Source: Actinernus sp. WN-2022 (lineage: Eukaryota; Cnidaria; Anthozoa; Actiniaria; Actinernidae). From it: a stretch of DNA of 64,000 bases. How positions within the stretch are numbered: the stretch's first letter is position 1; every line of letters starts with the position of its first letter. The notes beneath the pieces were generated by a model. That model was not told the DNA's origin, did not search any database, and was given only the letters and a program-made list of their open reading frames with translations. The stretch lies in contig JAOWCC010000330.1 in the NCBI GenBank assembly GCA_030867875.1, forward strand, positions 620,001 to 684,000. Reading direction: 5' to 3'. Shown here one piece after another: positions 10,901 through 23,000 of the stretch. Position numbers and translations under genes: made by a program.

Positions 10901-13900
10901 AACCCTTCTCTAACCAATATGTTTATTTCATAGACATAGTTTAAAGCATTATATCAATGAGCAATTATTAAATTAATGGAATTGTTCCAACGGGTTGCAC
11001 AATCCAGAGAAGTTTATGGATCTGGTAGACTTGAACTACCAAAACACTGCAATATGCTACAGTGTACCCCCAACGGAAGACCCTTTCTTCCCATTACAGG
11101 GTATGTGCAATTAGGGATTAGTGATTGGTGCATGTATGATTAGTTGTGATTATAAAGAAGCAGAGGGCATTTAAATAACAACTCATTTACAAGTTAATTT
11201 GTAAGTATATAGATAAGCAAATTATGTTGGTTACATATAATTTAATTAGTCATGTAACTGTTAAAATACATAATATAATATGTGATTAATAATTAATAGA
11301 ACATATATAGGTAGGCACTAATGACATCAATTGTCATACAATTGCAACTTACTACCAGAATACTTTTTGAATTATGTTTCTTAATATTCAAATTTTTAAA
11401 TTTCGGCCTCTATAATCTGAGAATTATCCAGAAAATGTTCCAAATTAGAGCATCACAAATCATGGTAGCAATAACAGGCATATAACATTACATACCATGT
11501 TTTTTTTATGTGAACATGTGCATTTCATGTATATTTAACAATTAAATGTAATTAGAAAAAAAAAGAATACTAAAATTTTCTCTATCTTGCATGATGTATG
11601 TATTATTTGTCTCAGATCATTGAAAAAATGCATTAACATCAGTGGTTATATATACTATAAAGCGATAAGTAGAGTTTTGTTAATACATATCTAGAATATC
11701 ACCCACAACTTATACAGTATAATTAAGCCATGAGTAATTTATCTTCAATCTTCACTCTTGAAAGTATTTTAACCGCCCCTGTATGCTTGCCTATAAATAT
11801 ATGTACATGCGATCCCGTCTATTCAATTTCTGTATTTATTTTATGTAAGCAGTATACAATTAGCAATTATTAATTAATGGAATTGTTCCAACGGGTTGCA
11901 CAATCCAGATAAATGTATGGATCTGGTAGACTTGAACTACCAAAACACTGCATGCTGCAGTGTACCCCCAATGGAAGACCCTTTATTCCCATTACAGGGT
12001 ATGTGCAATTAAGGATTAGTACTATTATCAAGCCTTTATATGTAGTCATTTAAATTATGAGAATTAATTTATTATTAAGACTGTATAATTACTAGGGCTT
12101 TCTTAACATTTTTATATATTAATTCTAGTGTCCAGATTAGTAATTAAATTAAGCACTTTTGCTTCATTATAAGTCTTGACACCTAAATGAAGTTGTTGTT
12201 AATATTATATTATTATTATTGTTGTTATTATTATTATAATGTACATGCATTCATTTAATAATTATGCCAATGGAATAAAACAATATATTTTCAGCAGTCA
12301 TAATTTTTATAGTAAAAAAAATATTGGATTTCAGAACTTATATATGTACATGTATAATCCCTTGGGTTAATAATATTAATAATAAAAGTTTAATCTATGA
12401 CATTTTCACAAATGGCTCATCATCCGTTGAAATCTATATATATTTATATATATTACAAGATACCGATAACCATTTATTACAAATTATTATTATAATTACG
12501 TTAACTATATATAATGGTAAAGTATATGTATGTACGATAAATGCTGAAATGATATCTAAATTAAACATATCTAATAACCATTTAGAACAGTATACATATA
12601 CACACCATACAGAAGTTTCATTTGGCTGCAAAACAGGTTTAGGATGCTTCCCGCAAGTTCGACTTCTAAATGACTGATCCTGTTTTTCAGGAGGATCCAC
12701 AATCCAGTAATCAAGAGAGCCAGATGATGAAAGTAGTCAGGTGGCAGTAACCCTTTGAGCACAGGAAGCCCAAAATATAGTAGAAAATGTTGCACTTCTG
12801 TTGCTAATTAATTCAGGAGAGAGAAAAGCACTATAATTATGCTTAAGCTTTTAAATATACCGGCAATTATACATATAACTGTAATTGTTATATATATATA
12901 ATAATTACAGTTATATGTATAATTGCCGGTATATAGAAATACTAACCAGTAAATAATTACCTTTCATATATAATTCATATCATTCAAGAAATTGTCACAA
13001 CTAGTACTCAGAGACACAAAATTAAAGTATTACCACTGTTGCTTACAGAACTGTTATTGACACATGATATTAATGATCATTAAATTGCGTAAGATAATTG
13101 CATGACAAATTAATCAAATGAAACCTGCACGAACATTTATGAAACATAGATATATTGCATTAATAAAGTATAGTGCATTTATATATATATGATGATCATG
13201 AAATCATGCATGCAGCTATATAAATTATACCGTTTTGTCAGAGCTCACATTATTTTATAGGTTGATAAGCTATATATATAACCTTTCCAATATTTCAGAT
13301 CTTTTAACGATCTTGGCTTCCTATCCATGTCATGGGGAACAGGTATGCCAACCAGCCTTTCACTGATTACTTTCTCCTGTCTTGGTCCAAGATAAAAGGG
13401 CTTGTCATGATTTGCACGGTCAAATAAGGCTTTAATCAACCATTTGCCTGTGCCTGATAAATAAAGCAAAGTTTAATACATGGTACATATAATAAATAAA
13501 AATATCCTATAGCTGTAATTATATTGTACCAGAATGCTAGTTATGATAATATGCAATATAAAATGCAGTAATCAATAATTAGACCTGAAAATAATGCTTT
13601 ATTTATAACATAACACACATTACATGATTTGAAAAGCCTAAATTAATGCATAGCATACATAAATCATTTATATAAATAATAATGTGATGATCAAGTTAGC
13701 AAATTTCCACTGGTTTTCCGTTGTGTGGACTCTTATTTACCACGATTTACGTCATCACATATGGTCAAAATTTGTTTTGGATTCACGAGGCAGAGCCAAG
13801 TGAGTCCAAAACAAATTTTGACCAAATAATTGTGATGATGTAAATCGTGGTAAATAAGACAGTGCTTATGGTAGAATGCGGGGGGGGGGAAATCAAAATT

Positions 13901-16900
13901 AGGCGGGATTTTTTGGCGAATTATGCGGGAAACATCGCAAATTATGCGGGAATTTATGCGGGATGACGTCATACATTTTTTAGCACAAATTTGTTTTATC
14001 GTGTTTCACTTCAAAAAAGCTGCAAGTTGAATAACCAGTGGAAATTAGTTTTTACAACAATATTAGAAAACATACAAGGAAGTTTCGTTAAAAAGAGTGA
14101 CAGCTTTGAAAGAACCAGCGTTCATGTCTTTAACTTTCTCACATCAGCACCGTTGTCTGGACTCTCATTTACCACCGTACTTCAACCAATCACATCGCGA
14201 GATTACCGGCAGTTGTGGTAAAAATTAGAAATTATATGTCCCACGTGCAGTTCTAGAATACATCGTAGTATACTTTGACAGCATTTATTAATGTACACCA
14301 ACCTTGAAGGATGCAGTGCATGTAATCAATTGGACTACCCTCTGGAATTTCCATGAAACTATGCAGAATGGAGTAACCCTTCAAGCCAAACACCTGTATA
14401 ATTTTTAAATTAACGTGCTATAAATTCATTTACCTTTTTTTATGAAAATTTAATTTAGATTCTAATTTTCTTCTTCACAGTTATTAATAATGTGAATGAG
14501 TGCATGTATATTTCCTTAATGACTGGAATAAAAATAGTTCGGTCTTGACAGATTAATTTATGCTGCTGGTTAGTTTTAGTCTAAAACTGTTAGTGTTTTT
14601 CACTTATTCATCTTAAAGATACAATAAATATGTATAAAAACTGAAATAATTATAATAATCATAGTACAATTGCACAAGCTAAGGGAATATTGTACCATGG
14701 CCAGTAATGAATAATTATCAATTTACAGGGATTGAGCACAAGAAAACATGTATTGTTCATTAGGGTTATTAACGGGCAGTTAAACAGCAGCTTAATTAGT
14801 CGTTATTTCCTATATCTACCAGCTACATGTATATATATATATATATTTAATAGTCCTGTCTGCACGAGAGTTGAGTTACACAACCCGAGAAATGTACCTT
14901 TCATTGGTTCATAATTATAATTTTAAGGTTCACATAGGAATGACTATGTCCTTAAAATATTAATTTATGCATACCTTTTGTTAGTCATATTTGAAATGAT
15001 CGCTGGTATTATGATGGGGTGTAATTAAGGGCATGGGGTTTATAGGGTTAAAAATAATCAATGTAACATGATTATCAGTATAAAAATGTAATGAATTAAT
15101 ATAATACTTATCAAACTAATTAATAATTCATGAAGCAAAAGGGAATCACCAACTGACAAGTGGATCTTCAAACCTGATACAGGTTTTGTCCTGATTTACA
15201 TAAACTTGGCTTCGATTTTCTCAGCCAAAATAAGTTGTATTGCCAAAATAACTGAAAACAGGACTCTCTGCATTATCTAAAAATGGTAAATATTATAGGT
15301 CTTTATTTCATTTATAAAGTCATGTACACACCTTTGATTTGGACTGCTCAGCAAGTATCGCATGGAGTCTCATCTCTTCTGTGCTTCTCAATTTATGCAC
15401 AATATCATCATATGGATATACTCTCACATTCCCAGGAATTGGAAGCCTTTTTCCGGGATGCAAACAGTTCTAAATCAGTAGAAAAATATATGAGAGTATA
15501 ATTAAAGTTTGCAGTGCATGTTCAATGTTATAGAAATGAAATTTTGGATAATCCCAATATTGTGTTTTATTATGTTTGTAAATTTTGTGTTAGTAAAGGA
15601 TATTTGTTTGCCATTTATTAATTTTACTTAATGATAATATGAAAATGAATAGAAACATTGATACATGTATAGCTACTAAAATATCAATGCTTCCAGACAT
15701 TCACGTACTAAAACAAATATAACTCAACTAGATCTTGATCGTCCAATTGCCCTATATCATGACGTCAAATCAAAATAAATGCATTTTGAAGAACGTAGAA
15801 TAGCGGTAACATGCAGCCACCAAATACGGTAAATATTGTGTGATAAACATTGATAAAGTTGATATCTGGAATCCAGTTAAATTTTCCTCAGCAAAGGAGA
15901 TAGTTCAAAATAATATTGTTGATGTTATCAATTTACATGTGAAAGTGAGCTTGTAAGTTGGTTGAAATTCAAAATAAAAATAATGGACATATCCCAATTA
16001 GATACGTACCATGGAATTTAAGTGATAGATCATGTGTCTTAATTAAACAAGTATAAACTAAAAGACAATTAATGCATGTTAAAGTTCATAATTAATTAAA
16101 TATACTACTTCAGACTGGAAATTGATATGCTCACACAATGCCAGTATATTAAGAATTAATAGTCATACACATATTGATATCTAATTTATTTACCATGCAG
16201 CCAAACTTTCCATTATAAAGATTGTGTTGCATAGCCATTGCCTTTCCGTGTAGATCACAAATGAAGCAATGTAGATGAACAAAGAAATCAGCATATTCAC
16301 CATCTTTGGTCTGGCATACCATACCTATGTATCATTCATGAATTAGTACATGTACAGCATTACTTTTTTCATGACATTTCTCTCTGCTCAAGATAATTAT
16401 GTATTTTTTGTTTAATTGTCATACAAGTATGTATTGGCCATATAATTTACTTTGGCAGTTTTAATTAGTCTAGATTTTCTTTAAATATTTGCATAAAAGA
16501 ATGCAGTTTCAGTGGATTAATTTCAAAAATATATTATTTAAGGATTGATATGGAATGTATGTGTGCTCATCATAAAAAAAAATGAAAATGATTATGTGAT
16601 GATGTTTACTAAGCACGTTATATTGATGCTAAAGAAAAGAATGTTACCCAGTTTTTGCATGTATTGTTATTTAAAATTCACTTAAATACCATAGAATTGT
16701 TTTTATAAATCTATCTGTTTTCACATAAAAGAAATGTAGTTTCAGTGAATTTAAATTTAAATTCAGAAATTTATTATTTAATGATTGAATAATGTGCGCT
16801 CATCATAAAAAATGTAATTTATTATGATGTAAGCTAGGTTATTTATATTGCTCCTGAATAATAAAATGCTACCCAGTTTTTGCATGAATTGTTATTTAAA

Positions 16901-19717
16901 ATTCACTTAAAAACCATGCTACACAAAACAATCAGGGTTTTTCCCACAAAAAGGGGGGCCAACAGGGTTTTGGAGCTCGGATTTGGTCAAACATGCAGGG
17001 TCAGGGTTTGAGCCTCTTGGCCTCACACACATACCCATTTTTCATGTAATTCCTCCCCCCACCCCTCAACTGCCTCCAAGAACAGCTGAACCTTATATTG
17101 TTGGTATCCCAAAATATCTATGTTTATCTTCTCTGATAACAGCAATCATTTTAAACAGCTAATAATTAAGGCCTTGAAGGATTAAATCTATGACTAAAAT
17201 CCATTTCATTACTACCCATGAACACGATGGTTTAAACTTATTAACATTATATATCATTCCATTTGAACAACCTTCTCCTTGTAGTTTATTTATTTCCTTG
17301 AGTGTTGGCCCTAAGAACACATTGATGTCTGGCTTCTTTGGACCATACCAGAGGCCAAGAAGCAGAACATTGTTCACACAAAACCTGCAATGAACAAAAC
17401 AATATGAACAGTTCTTATAAGATGTCAGAGATAACTTTTAATTTGTGTAATAATAATGTTGTACCTCTCATGGACAGGAAGTTCGTTGACACATGCATAT
17501 AGTGGCCAGACTGAGCAGCCTGTAGATTTGAAAACAGGTGCTCCATCAGTACCCATTGTGAGTGTTATGTTGTAGGATGTCTGCTCATGATCACTCTCTT
17601 CATGCCATTGTATAGACATTTTCTTGTATAACTCTCCATCTGTAATATCTCTGACGTAACTGCTGGTATTCTGTCGACTGACACATCCACTTCCTTGTCT
17701 GTTATTATAGTCACTGCAAATGTCTGAAGCATTATCTAAATTAGAAAGAGAAAGACCCACAATGTTAATTGACAAATGTATGATCATTTACCGGTTTGAC
17801 TGAAGACAAGGGAAATAACGGGAAAGAGCACCGCGAGTGTTACATCTTCCACGAGTGTCGTGTGAGCTATGCGAGCCAACGATGCGTGCATGTAGAGTGG
17901 TTGAAGACGTTGAACCTACCTTTCAATTCAGAAAATAGTGACAGGTTTGAATTGCCGCGCCTCTTCAGTGATGAAAGATGTTTGATTTATCTCATCGTTT
18001 AGAAAATTCCAAGCGTAGTTTCTTGTATTCAGTACATTAGTACTGGAGAAGCCATTTGAGTGTTACACGCGCGCTGTACAGCAATGCAAAAAAAAACATT
18101 TCCCTTCCTTTTATTTTATAGTTCAAAATTGTCATATAACATAACTATTATTAACCGATATACCTTATGTTTTGAAAGCTTTATTTAAGGTAATAATTAT
18201 TGTAGACTTTATATATGCCATAACTTAAACAAATCAAAACTCAAGCACGGCTCTCCGTGTTCATATAGCGATACTTACTGCAACGTCACACAGGCCAGTC
18301 ACGCCACATTTGTCGCATTCTGTGGTTGGCAGAAAACGAAGCGTGAACGCAGTCAAGTTGCTTGTAAAATATAGGCTGAGGGTGGGGTTGTGACTCCCAT
18401 ATAAAAGGGATAGGGATGCTCGTCAGACGTTTTCTATTTGACCCTACGAGGTACTAACATGGGCGTGGTTTAAGCTTATTTTGACCGCTAAAAAGGTACC
18501 GATTGAAACATGCCAACATTTTAAACTTTCGATGCCTTTTATTGCTATTAACAGGTATCATCATCTAGTTCCCATATGTTTACAAGTCATAGAAATACAA
18601 ATGTGTTTTTTTGCCAACAACATTATATATGCAAATGTATAAATGACTTCAGTGTTTACAAACAGTATTAAAGTATCGCTATACACGAAAAAAATTGGTG
18701 TCGTGCCGAAAAAAAAAGCGTCTCTTGGCAGTGTGGTCTCTTGGCGGTCAAATTTAGTATTTCACAGGGACGCTGTAAACAGTGTTGCATTTGCAAGTAT
18801 GATATAGTTTACAATGTAAAAACATATTTGTTACCTTCAATGAGCATTCTCAGTTGTGGCTCGAGTGGAACATGTGTGAAGGAGGTGTCTCCTTTACGAA
18901 TCCCTGGAGTTTGCTGGTGTCCATTTTCGCATTCAGTGGCGGTACTATCACATTTTTTACAGCATACATTGCAAATCTTCCACCTCCCTTTTTTTTTAAG
19001 CAACGGCACTGCACATTTCATCAATTCTTCGTGTGTTGTCGGTAATTCTGTCTCAATACCTTCTGGGATGTGCAACGATATGAGAGTCAACAGATCATCT
19101 TGACATCGACGTGAAAGGTCGTACTTGGAAAAAAACTGAAGTATCAGCACACAACTTGCACCAACAGACAAACGAGAACCATCATAAAGGCGATTATTAA
19201 ATATGTCTGCGTCATCATCAGCACTCTCCACACTGGATAAACCATCTTCTTCCGATATCATACTTCCATCCAAACTATACATGTCGCAAGTTGAATCGCT
19301 TTCTTCCGATTCACTTCCTGCACTTGCTTCGTAATTACTTACGTCAGTATTGTCAACACTATTGTCACTAGTACTGTTACACAACTCTTCAACTTCGATA
19401 CAATTTAACAATTCTGGTCCAGTGTCGCTTTCTAGTTCGTCAATATTTCCCATTACTGACAAGGGCAAGGGCTCTGCCTCTGGCGTTACAAGGTTGTCAT
19501 CTGTGAAAACGGAAAGTGTATCGGTGAAAACGTGGATTGCTGTTGATACCGGATGTTCATACTCGTCCGTTTCATCACTTGAACTGGAAGAGTCGGACTC
19601 GGATATATGCAGTTTAACCCTCCGATCTTCCTTCCCTCTCCTCGACAGTAAGCGGCGAAGCTTTATCGCTGAAAGAGATGTTTTTGCCCTTTTACGCGAG
19701 CATCTAACCTCGGACAT
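7965..19717 (-). CDS. EnSpm/CACTA-type transposase (tnp2-like), 11 exons
   Basis: Exons, 5' to 3': 19717-18835, 17735-17465, 17384-17272, 16324-16194, 15469-15332, 14393-14303, 13453-13283, 12803-12606, 10014-9857, 9300-9182, 8538-7965. All introns are GT-AG, phases agree, and the sum is 2847 nt (948 codons plus stop) with no internal stop. The N-terminus is basic then Ser/Asp/Glu-rich, with a cysteine cluster (CNVCCKKCDSTATEC) near residue 260. Exon 2 has DITDGELYKKM and LTMGTDGAPVFKSTGCSVWP, and exon 3 has LGLWYGPKKPDINVFL. Exon 4 ends FGCM, joining CLHPG in exon 5. Exon 7 carries DLKYWK, and exon 9 HLGKQVVTLGPLW. This is the order seen in animal tnp2/EnSpm transposases; the Asp in TDG is a DDE candidate. 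CACTA-like termini were not found, so a domesticated host gene is possible. It shares a divergent promoter with the BEN gene; its 3' flank is a Harbinger insertion. Confidence 0.87.
10116..10190 (-). repeat. Possible LINE 3' tail fragment (intronic)
   Basis: TAATAATAGTTTATTTATAT followed by AGCG and later AGCGCTCTACAATAATA, read on the minus strand, resembles the 3' tail of CR1/L2-like LINEs (GCGC..TATAAATA then TTA repeats). Compare 27830-27895 on the plus strand. Short and tentative. Confidence 0.35.
10962..11120. repeat. Dispersed repeat B with tRNA-like T arm, copy 1
   Basis: About 155 bp repeated at 11863-12020 with few differences, from GCAATTATTAA to GTGCAATTA. On the minus strand it contains GGTAGTTCAAGTCTACC (complement of 11024-11040), a 5-bp stem with a 7-nt TTCAAGT loop like a tRNA T arm and box B. 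A possible anticodon-like hairpin lies upstream. A convincing D arm is missing, so it is a tRNA-like or SINE-type repeat rather than a tRNA gene. It sits in intron 8 of the transposase gene. Confidence 0.6.
11863..12020. repeat. Dispersed repeat B with tRNA-like T arm, copy 2
   Basis: Second copy of the 10962-11120 repeat in the same intron and orientation, 901 bp away. The T-arm-like hairpin is unchanged, while the adjacent hairpin has a shorter 7-nt loop (CACTG-CAGCATG... CAGTG on the minus strand). Sequence upstream of the two copies is unrelated, which argues for two insertions rather than one segmental duplication. Confidence 0.6.
12855..12934. repeat. Perfect 32-bp-arm hairpin in an intron
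   Basis: ATATACCGGCAATTATACAT at 12855 begins an arm of 32 bases (to 12886) matched exactly by the complement at 12903-12934, with a 16-nt AT loop. The absence of any mismatch points to a young MITE or a hairpin RNA precursor. It lies in intron 7 of the transposase gene. Confidence 0.85.
13699..14225. repeat. Repeat family A, copy 2
   Basis: Related to 2949-3268: same GCAAATTTCCACT start, same CACGATTTACGTCATCACAT arms and same right block ending GGCAGTTGTGGTAAAAAT. Copy 2 carries about 170 extra bases (13857-14030) that include a G9 run and repeated TTATGCGGGA words. It lies in intron 6 of the transposase gene. Confidence 0.75.
15735..15935. repeat. Decayed copy of the 31.1 kb MITE
   Basis: Shares CAATTGCCCTATATCAT, GACGTCAAATCAAAA, GCATTTTGAAGAACGTA, AGCGGTAAC and CCACCAAATACGGTAAATAT with 31097-31423. 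It lacks the right terminus and an internal stretch. A truncated member of the same family, in intron 4 of the transposase gene. Confidence 0.7.
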
Positions 19718-20054
19718 CTTGCAACTTTTTTTGCCGAGGACGAATTTTTTTTTACGATATTTTTGGCGGGGTTTCTTTCAAAACAAAAGCGCGCTCGCGC
19801 TGGCGAACAAGATGTGTTTCATTGTATCTATATTTTGGCGGGAGCTTTTCTCGTCAACGATTGGTTAATTCCTGTCCAGGTTGTCATTTATGGCGCGAGC
19901 GAGCGCGAGCGTGCTTTCTCAAAACACATCTTTTGGGGCGCGTTGTTGATTTACCGGCTTGTTGCTGTTGACCTTTAAATCTAATTGATATCGTTTGATA
20001 CTTTTAAAAGTTAATATAAGTACTTTCACTCAACACTCGTTTTTACACACTAAC
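19718..20054. promoter_or_regulatory. Divergent promoter between transposase and BEN genes
   Basis: The 337 bp between the two start codons (19717 minus, 20055 plus) is the only place for both 5' ends. It holds repeated GCGCGAGCGAGCGCGAGCG-type words (19788-19915), an ATTGG box at 19860 and no clear TATA box. This fits a compact, GC-enriched bidirectional promoter in otherwise AT-rich DNA. Start sites are not determined. Confidence 0.5.
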
Positions 20055-23000
20055 ATGACTTGCCGGCAAGTGGAGAAGCAGAGCTTGGAAGGTGAGTGTC
20101 AAAACCACTTCTTTTTGCTGCGTTTTGCGCGTCAACCTTTTTTTGATGCCGTACGTGAAAAAAAAAAAAAGAGAGCGCAGTTTCGATACAAAAATAAGAC
20201 GATGAAATAACAAACGATACCGTATACGAGGTTATGAGGTGGAAAAACTAATCGAAGCAAAGTTTAAAATGGACATTGTTTCAAACAACTAACAAACCAA
20301 TTTTTTTTTCCGCCAAAGCTAGTACGTTTCATCTCAAAACAAAAGACAAAAGTACATTATTTTAATAAAATTTCTCTGGGGCGGGGGAGGCTTTCGAGAG
20401 AAAATGAAATGTTACCAGAACGAATGTTTTGTAGAAAACAACAATTATTCATTCATTGTTTTCATTGGAATTATTAATGCATTCGCTGAAGTCAGTTTTT
20501 CTTTTCACACGTACTACACCTGTCACTGCGTCAGCAAAATCGATACCATGGCTAGGCCGAGGCAACATATGACGAAGTGCTTTTTACACACGCTGCGAGT
20601 ATTTATTGCAAAAAGATATATTTAGCCTCTTTACATGTGAATGCAACTCCTATGGGACATACATGGTCATTTCAAGTACTATAATAGAATAACACAGAAT
20701 CACATAACAATAATGTTCATTCCAATTATTGTTTACATTTCACGAACACGATAAAATATTCGTGTCCGATCTTTATGATCATGTAAAGAATGTGATGTAA
20801 AGTGGTCACGAAGCGGCACAGTGTACATGACCATAAAGATCGTTCGCTCATATTTTATCAATCACCTAAAACGTAAGCTTAATCAGTTTGAAAGTCTTAT
20901 GTTAACTGCTGAGATAGTAACCATTGCGCGGTAGATAATTAAAGGACGAAGAGGAATCAAGCTGCAATTTTATTCAGACTCTACTTTCAATCGAAGATCG
21001 TAATGCTCACAATATCGTGTTAAATTTTCGATGTCAAATGATTTTTTAAATGAAAACCTATGTTGATACACTTATTTATTTAAGTGAATAGGGTCAATTA
21101 AACGAGAGTAAGTTTACGAAAAATGTGATATTTATAAAGGCTTCATTATTAAGTTTCAGTCGCAAACTTGTTTTATACTATAGTTATCGACACTGATAAG
21201 CCGATCAGGCTAACTTACTCTGTTTAAATGGCCCTATAAATCACTGCTGCATTTAATCAATTAAATTGCAGGAAACACCAATGATTTCAAAATGAATATG
21301 ATTAAGATAAAAATTGAATGAATTAATGAGCAATTTGTTAATTCAAATGACCTTGCCCTTTTTAACAGAAGTGATCGAGGATGAGTACCTGTTTTACTTC
21401 AAAGAAGAAAACAAATATACCATTGCAAAAAGAAAATTTGTGCTATGTCAGGATAAAGATCTTCGCCTTGGTAGAAGTATAAAGGTTAAGGATGGTTCAA
21501 AGATTTATATTGCAACACTCATGGTTATTGGTAAGAAAAAAATCATGTACAGTGACTTCGTATTAAAATAACCATGTTAGACACATGTCTACATGTGGCA
21601 TATAACACAAGAAGTAGTATTCACATATAGCAGATTTCGTATGAGTGGACAAACTATGTCATATATACGTAGCCTTAAAGGGAACCTCGGCTGAAAAACA
21701 ATGTTTGCTCTCAAGTATTATTTTGTTATGGATGCCTAAGTCTGTTTCTGTATTTGTCTCCAGTAAATTGTACACTAGATGTCATTTATGCAACAATTTC
21801 CCGCCATCTTGGATATCATGACGTCACAGTGTTGCCCTATTGTCGCAATATTTAGCTGTGCTTGTAACTGTTAAATAATTGGATTACCAGGAAAAAACAA
21901 TATGGAAACCTTTTCAATGTCGTACAATAACCTTGCTGTAGTCAGCACTGTAGTTTGTCCTACTCATACGAAAACTGTTATATTATTTATATTTTTATAG
22001 TTTGACCATAATCTATTTTATAATCAAGAAAGGTGTGTGGCATGCTAGTAATTTTTTTTTTTTTTTTTTTTTAACATTTCTAACAATTTTCCATAGGAAA
22101 CCACGAAGAACTAGAAGAAGTGCTAGCTGTTCGAGACAGAGCATATCATTCCAAATCAAGAGGTATTTTCAAGTACTCATCAAAGTGGTAGATACCGAAG
22201 TGGTTTGCATAGTTCATTACATTATAGCTCTGTGTAGTGAAGGAAAAAGCAAAGTAAAGTAAAAGTTTCCAATGTATTGTTTTCTTTAAAAAAATCAAAT
22301 TAATCACATTAAATTATTAGTTTTTCATTGTTGCATTGACATATTTTTGACAAAATAACAAAAGGTATCTTTCAACACTATCAGACAGGAAAAGTTTAAA
22401 AAGCAACAGCAGCAATGAATATATGTCTGCCTAAGTTTGAAATGTTGTCAGCAACTGAAGTGTACCGTACTTAATGTTACTGTATGTATAACACAACAGA
22501 ACATCAAAACAAGGCCAAAACCAAACCAAAGAAGAGGTACTGTTCATCGCCATCAGACAACGATGACAGTCTCAGCAGCAACAGTGACTCTAGTTACACA
22601 ACTAAAAGGAACACAACAACAACAACAAGTGACAGGTCTCCTGTTTACAAGGACACAAATGCAGAGACAGCTAAGGTCACCAAGTTAATAAAAAAGTTCA
22701 GGAAGGTATGTATCTCATAACGACTTAAAATGGTTATGTTACTATTCATTAGAGAGCTAGCTGAGAGCTTTAAGCACAAGATACAGGGACTGTTCATAAA
22801 TTAGCAGGAGGTAGGCGGTTGAGAAAGGGGTTGGGTAATAATTTGTTGAACCCCACAAAAATGGAGGCATATAAATAAATATACTGTCCCTGTATTCCAT
22901 CTTTTTCGAAGAACAACAGAGGGGTGAAGGTCATAATATTTCACATGATTATTGCCAGAAGATGATTATTTATTTAGACTTTTTGAATCCCCTCCCCTCC

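Noticed and set aside
10962..12020. Functional tRNA genes in the two tRNA-like repeats
   Set aside because: Only the T arm is convincing; D arm and a standard anticodon loop in both copies are missing.
3063..14221. Conserved 66-76 codon frames at 3063-3263 and 13991-14221
   Set aside because: Similarity is at DNA level within repeat family A and extends beyond the frames; the N-terminal parts differ.
22002..22262. Plus-strand 86-codon frame overlapping BEN exon 3
   Set aside because: Starts in a poly-T tract; the real coding exon (22097-22162) uses another frame set by splice phases.
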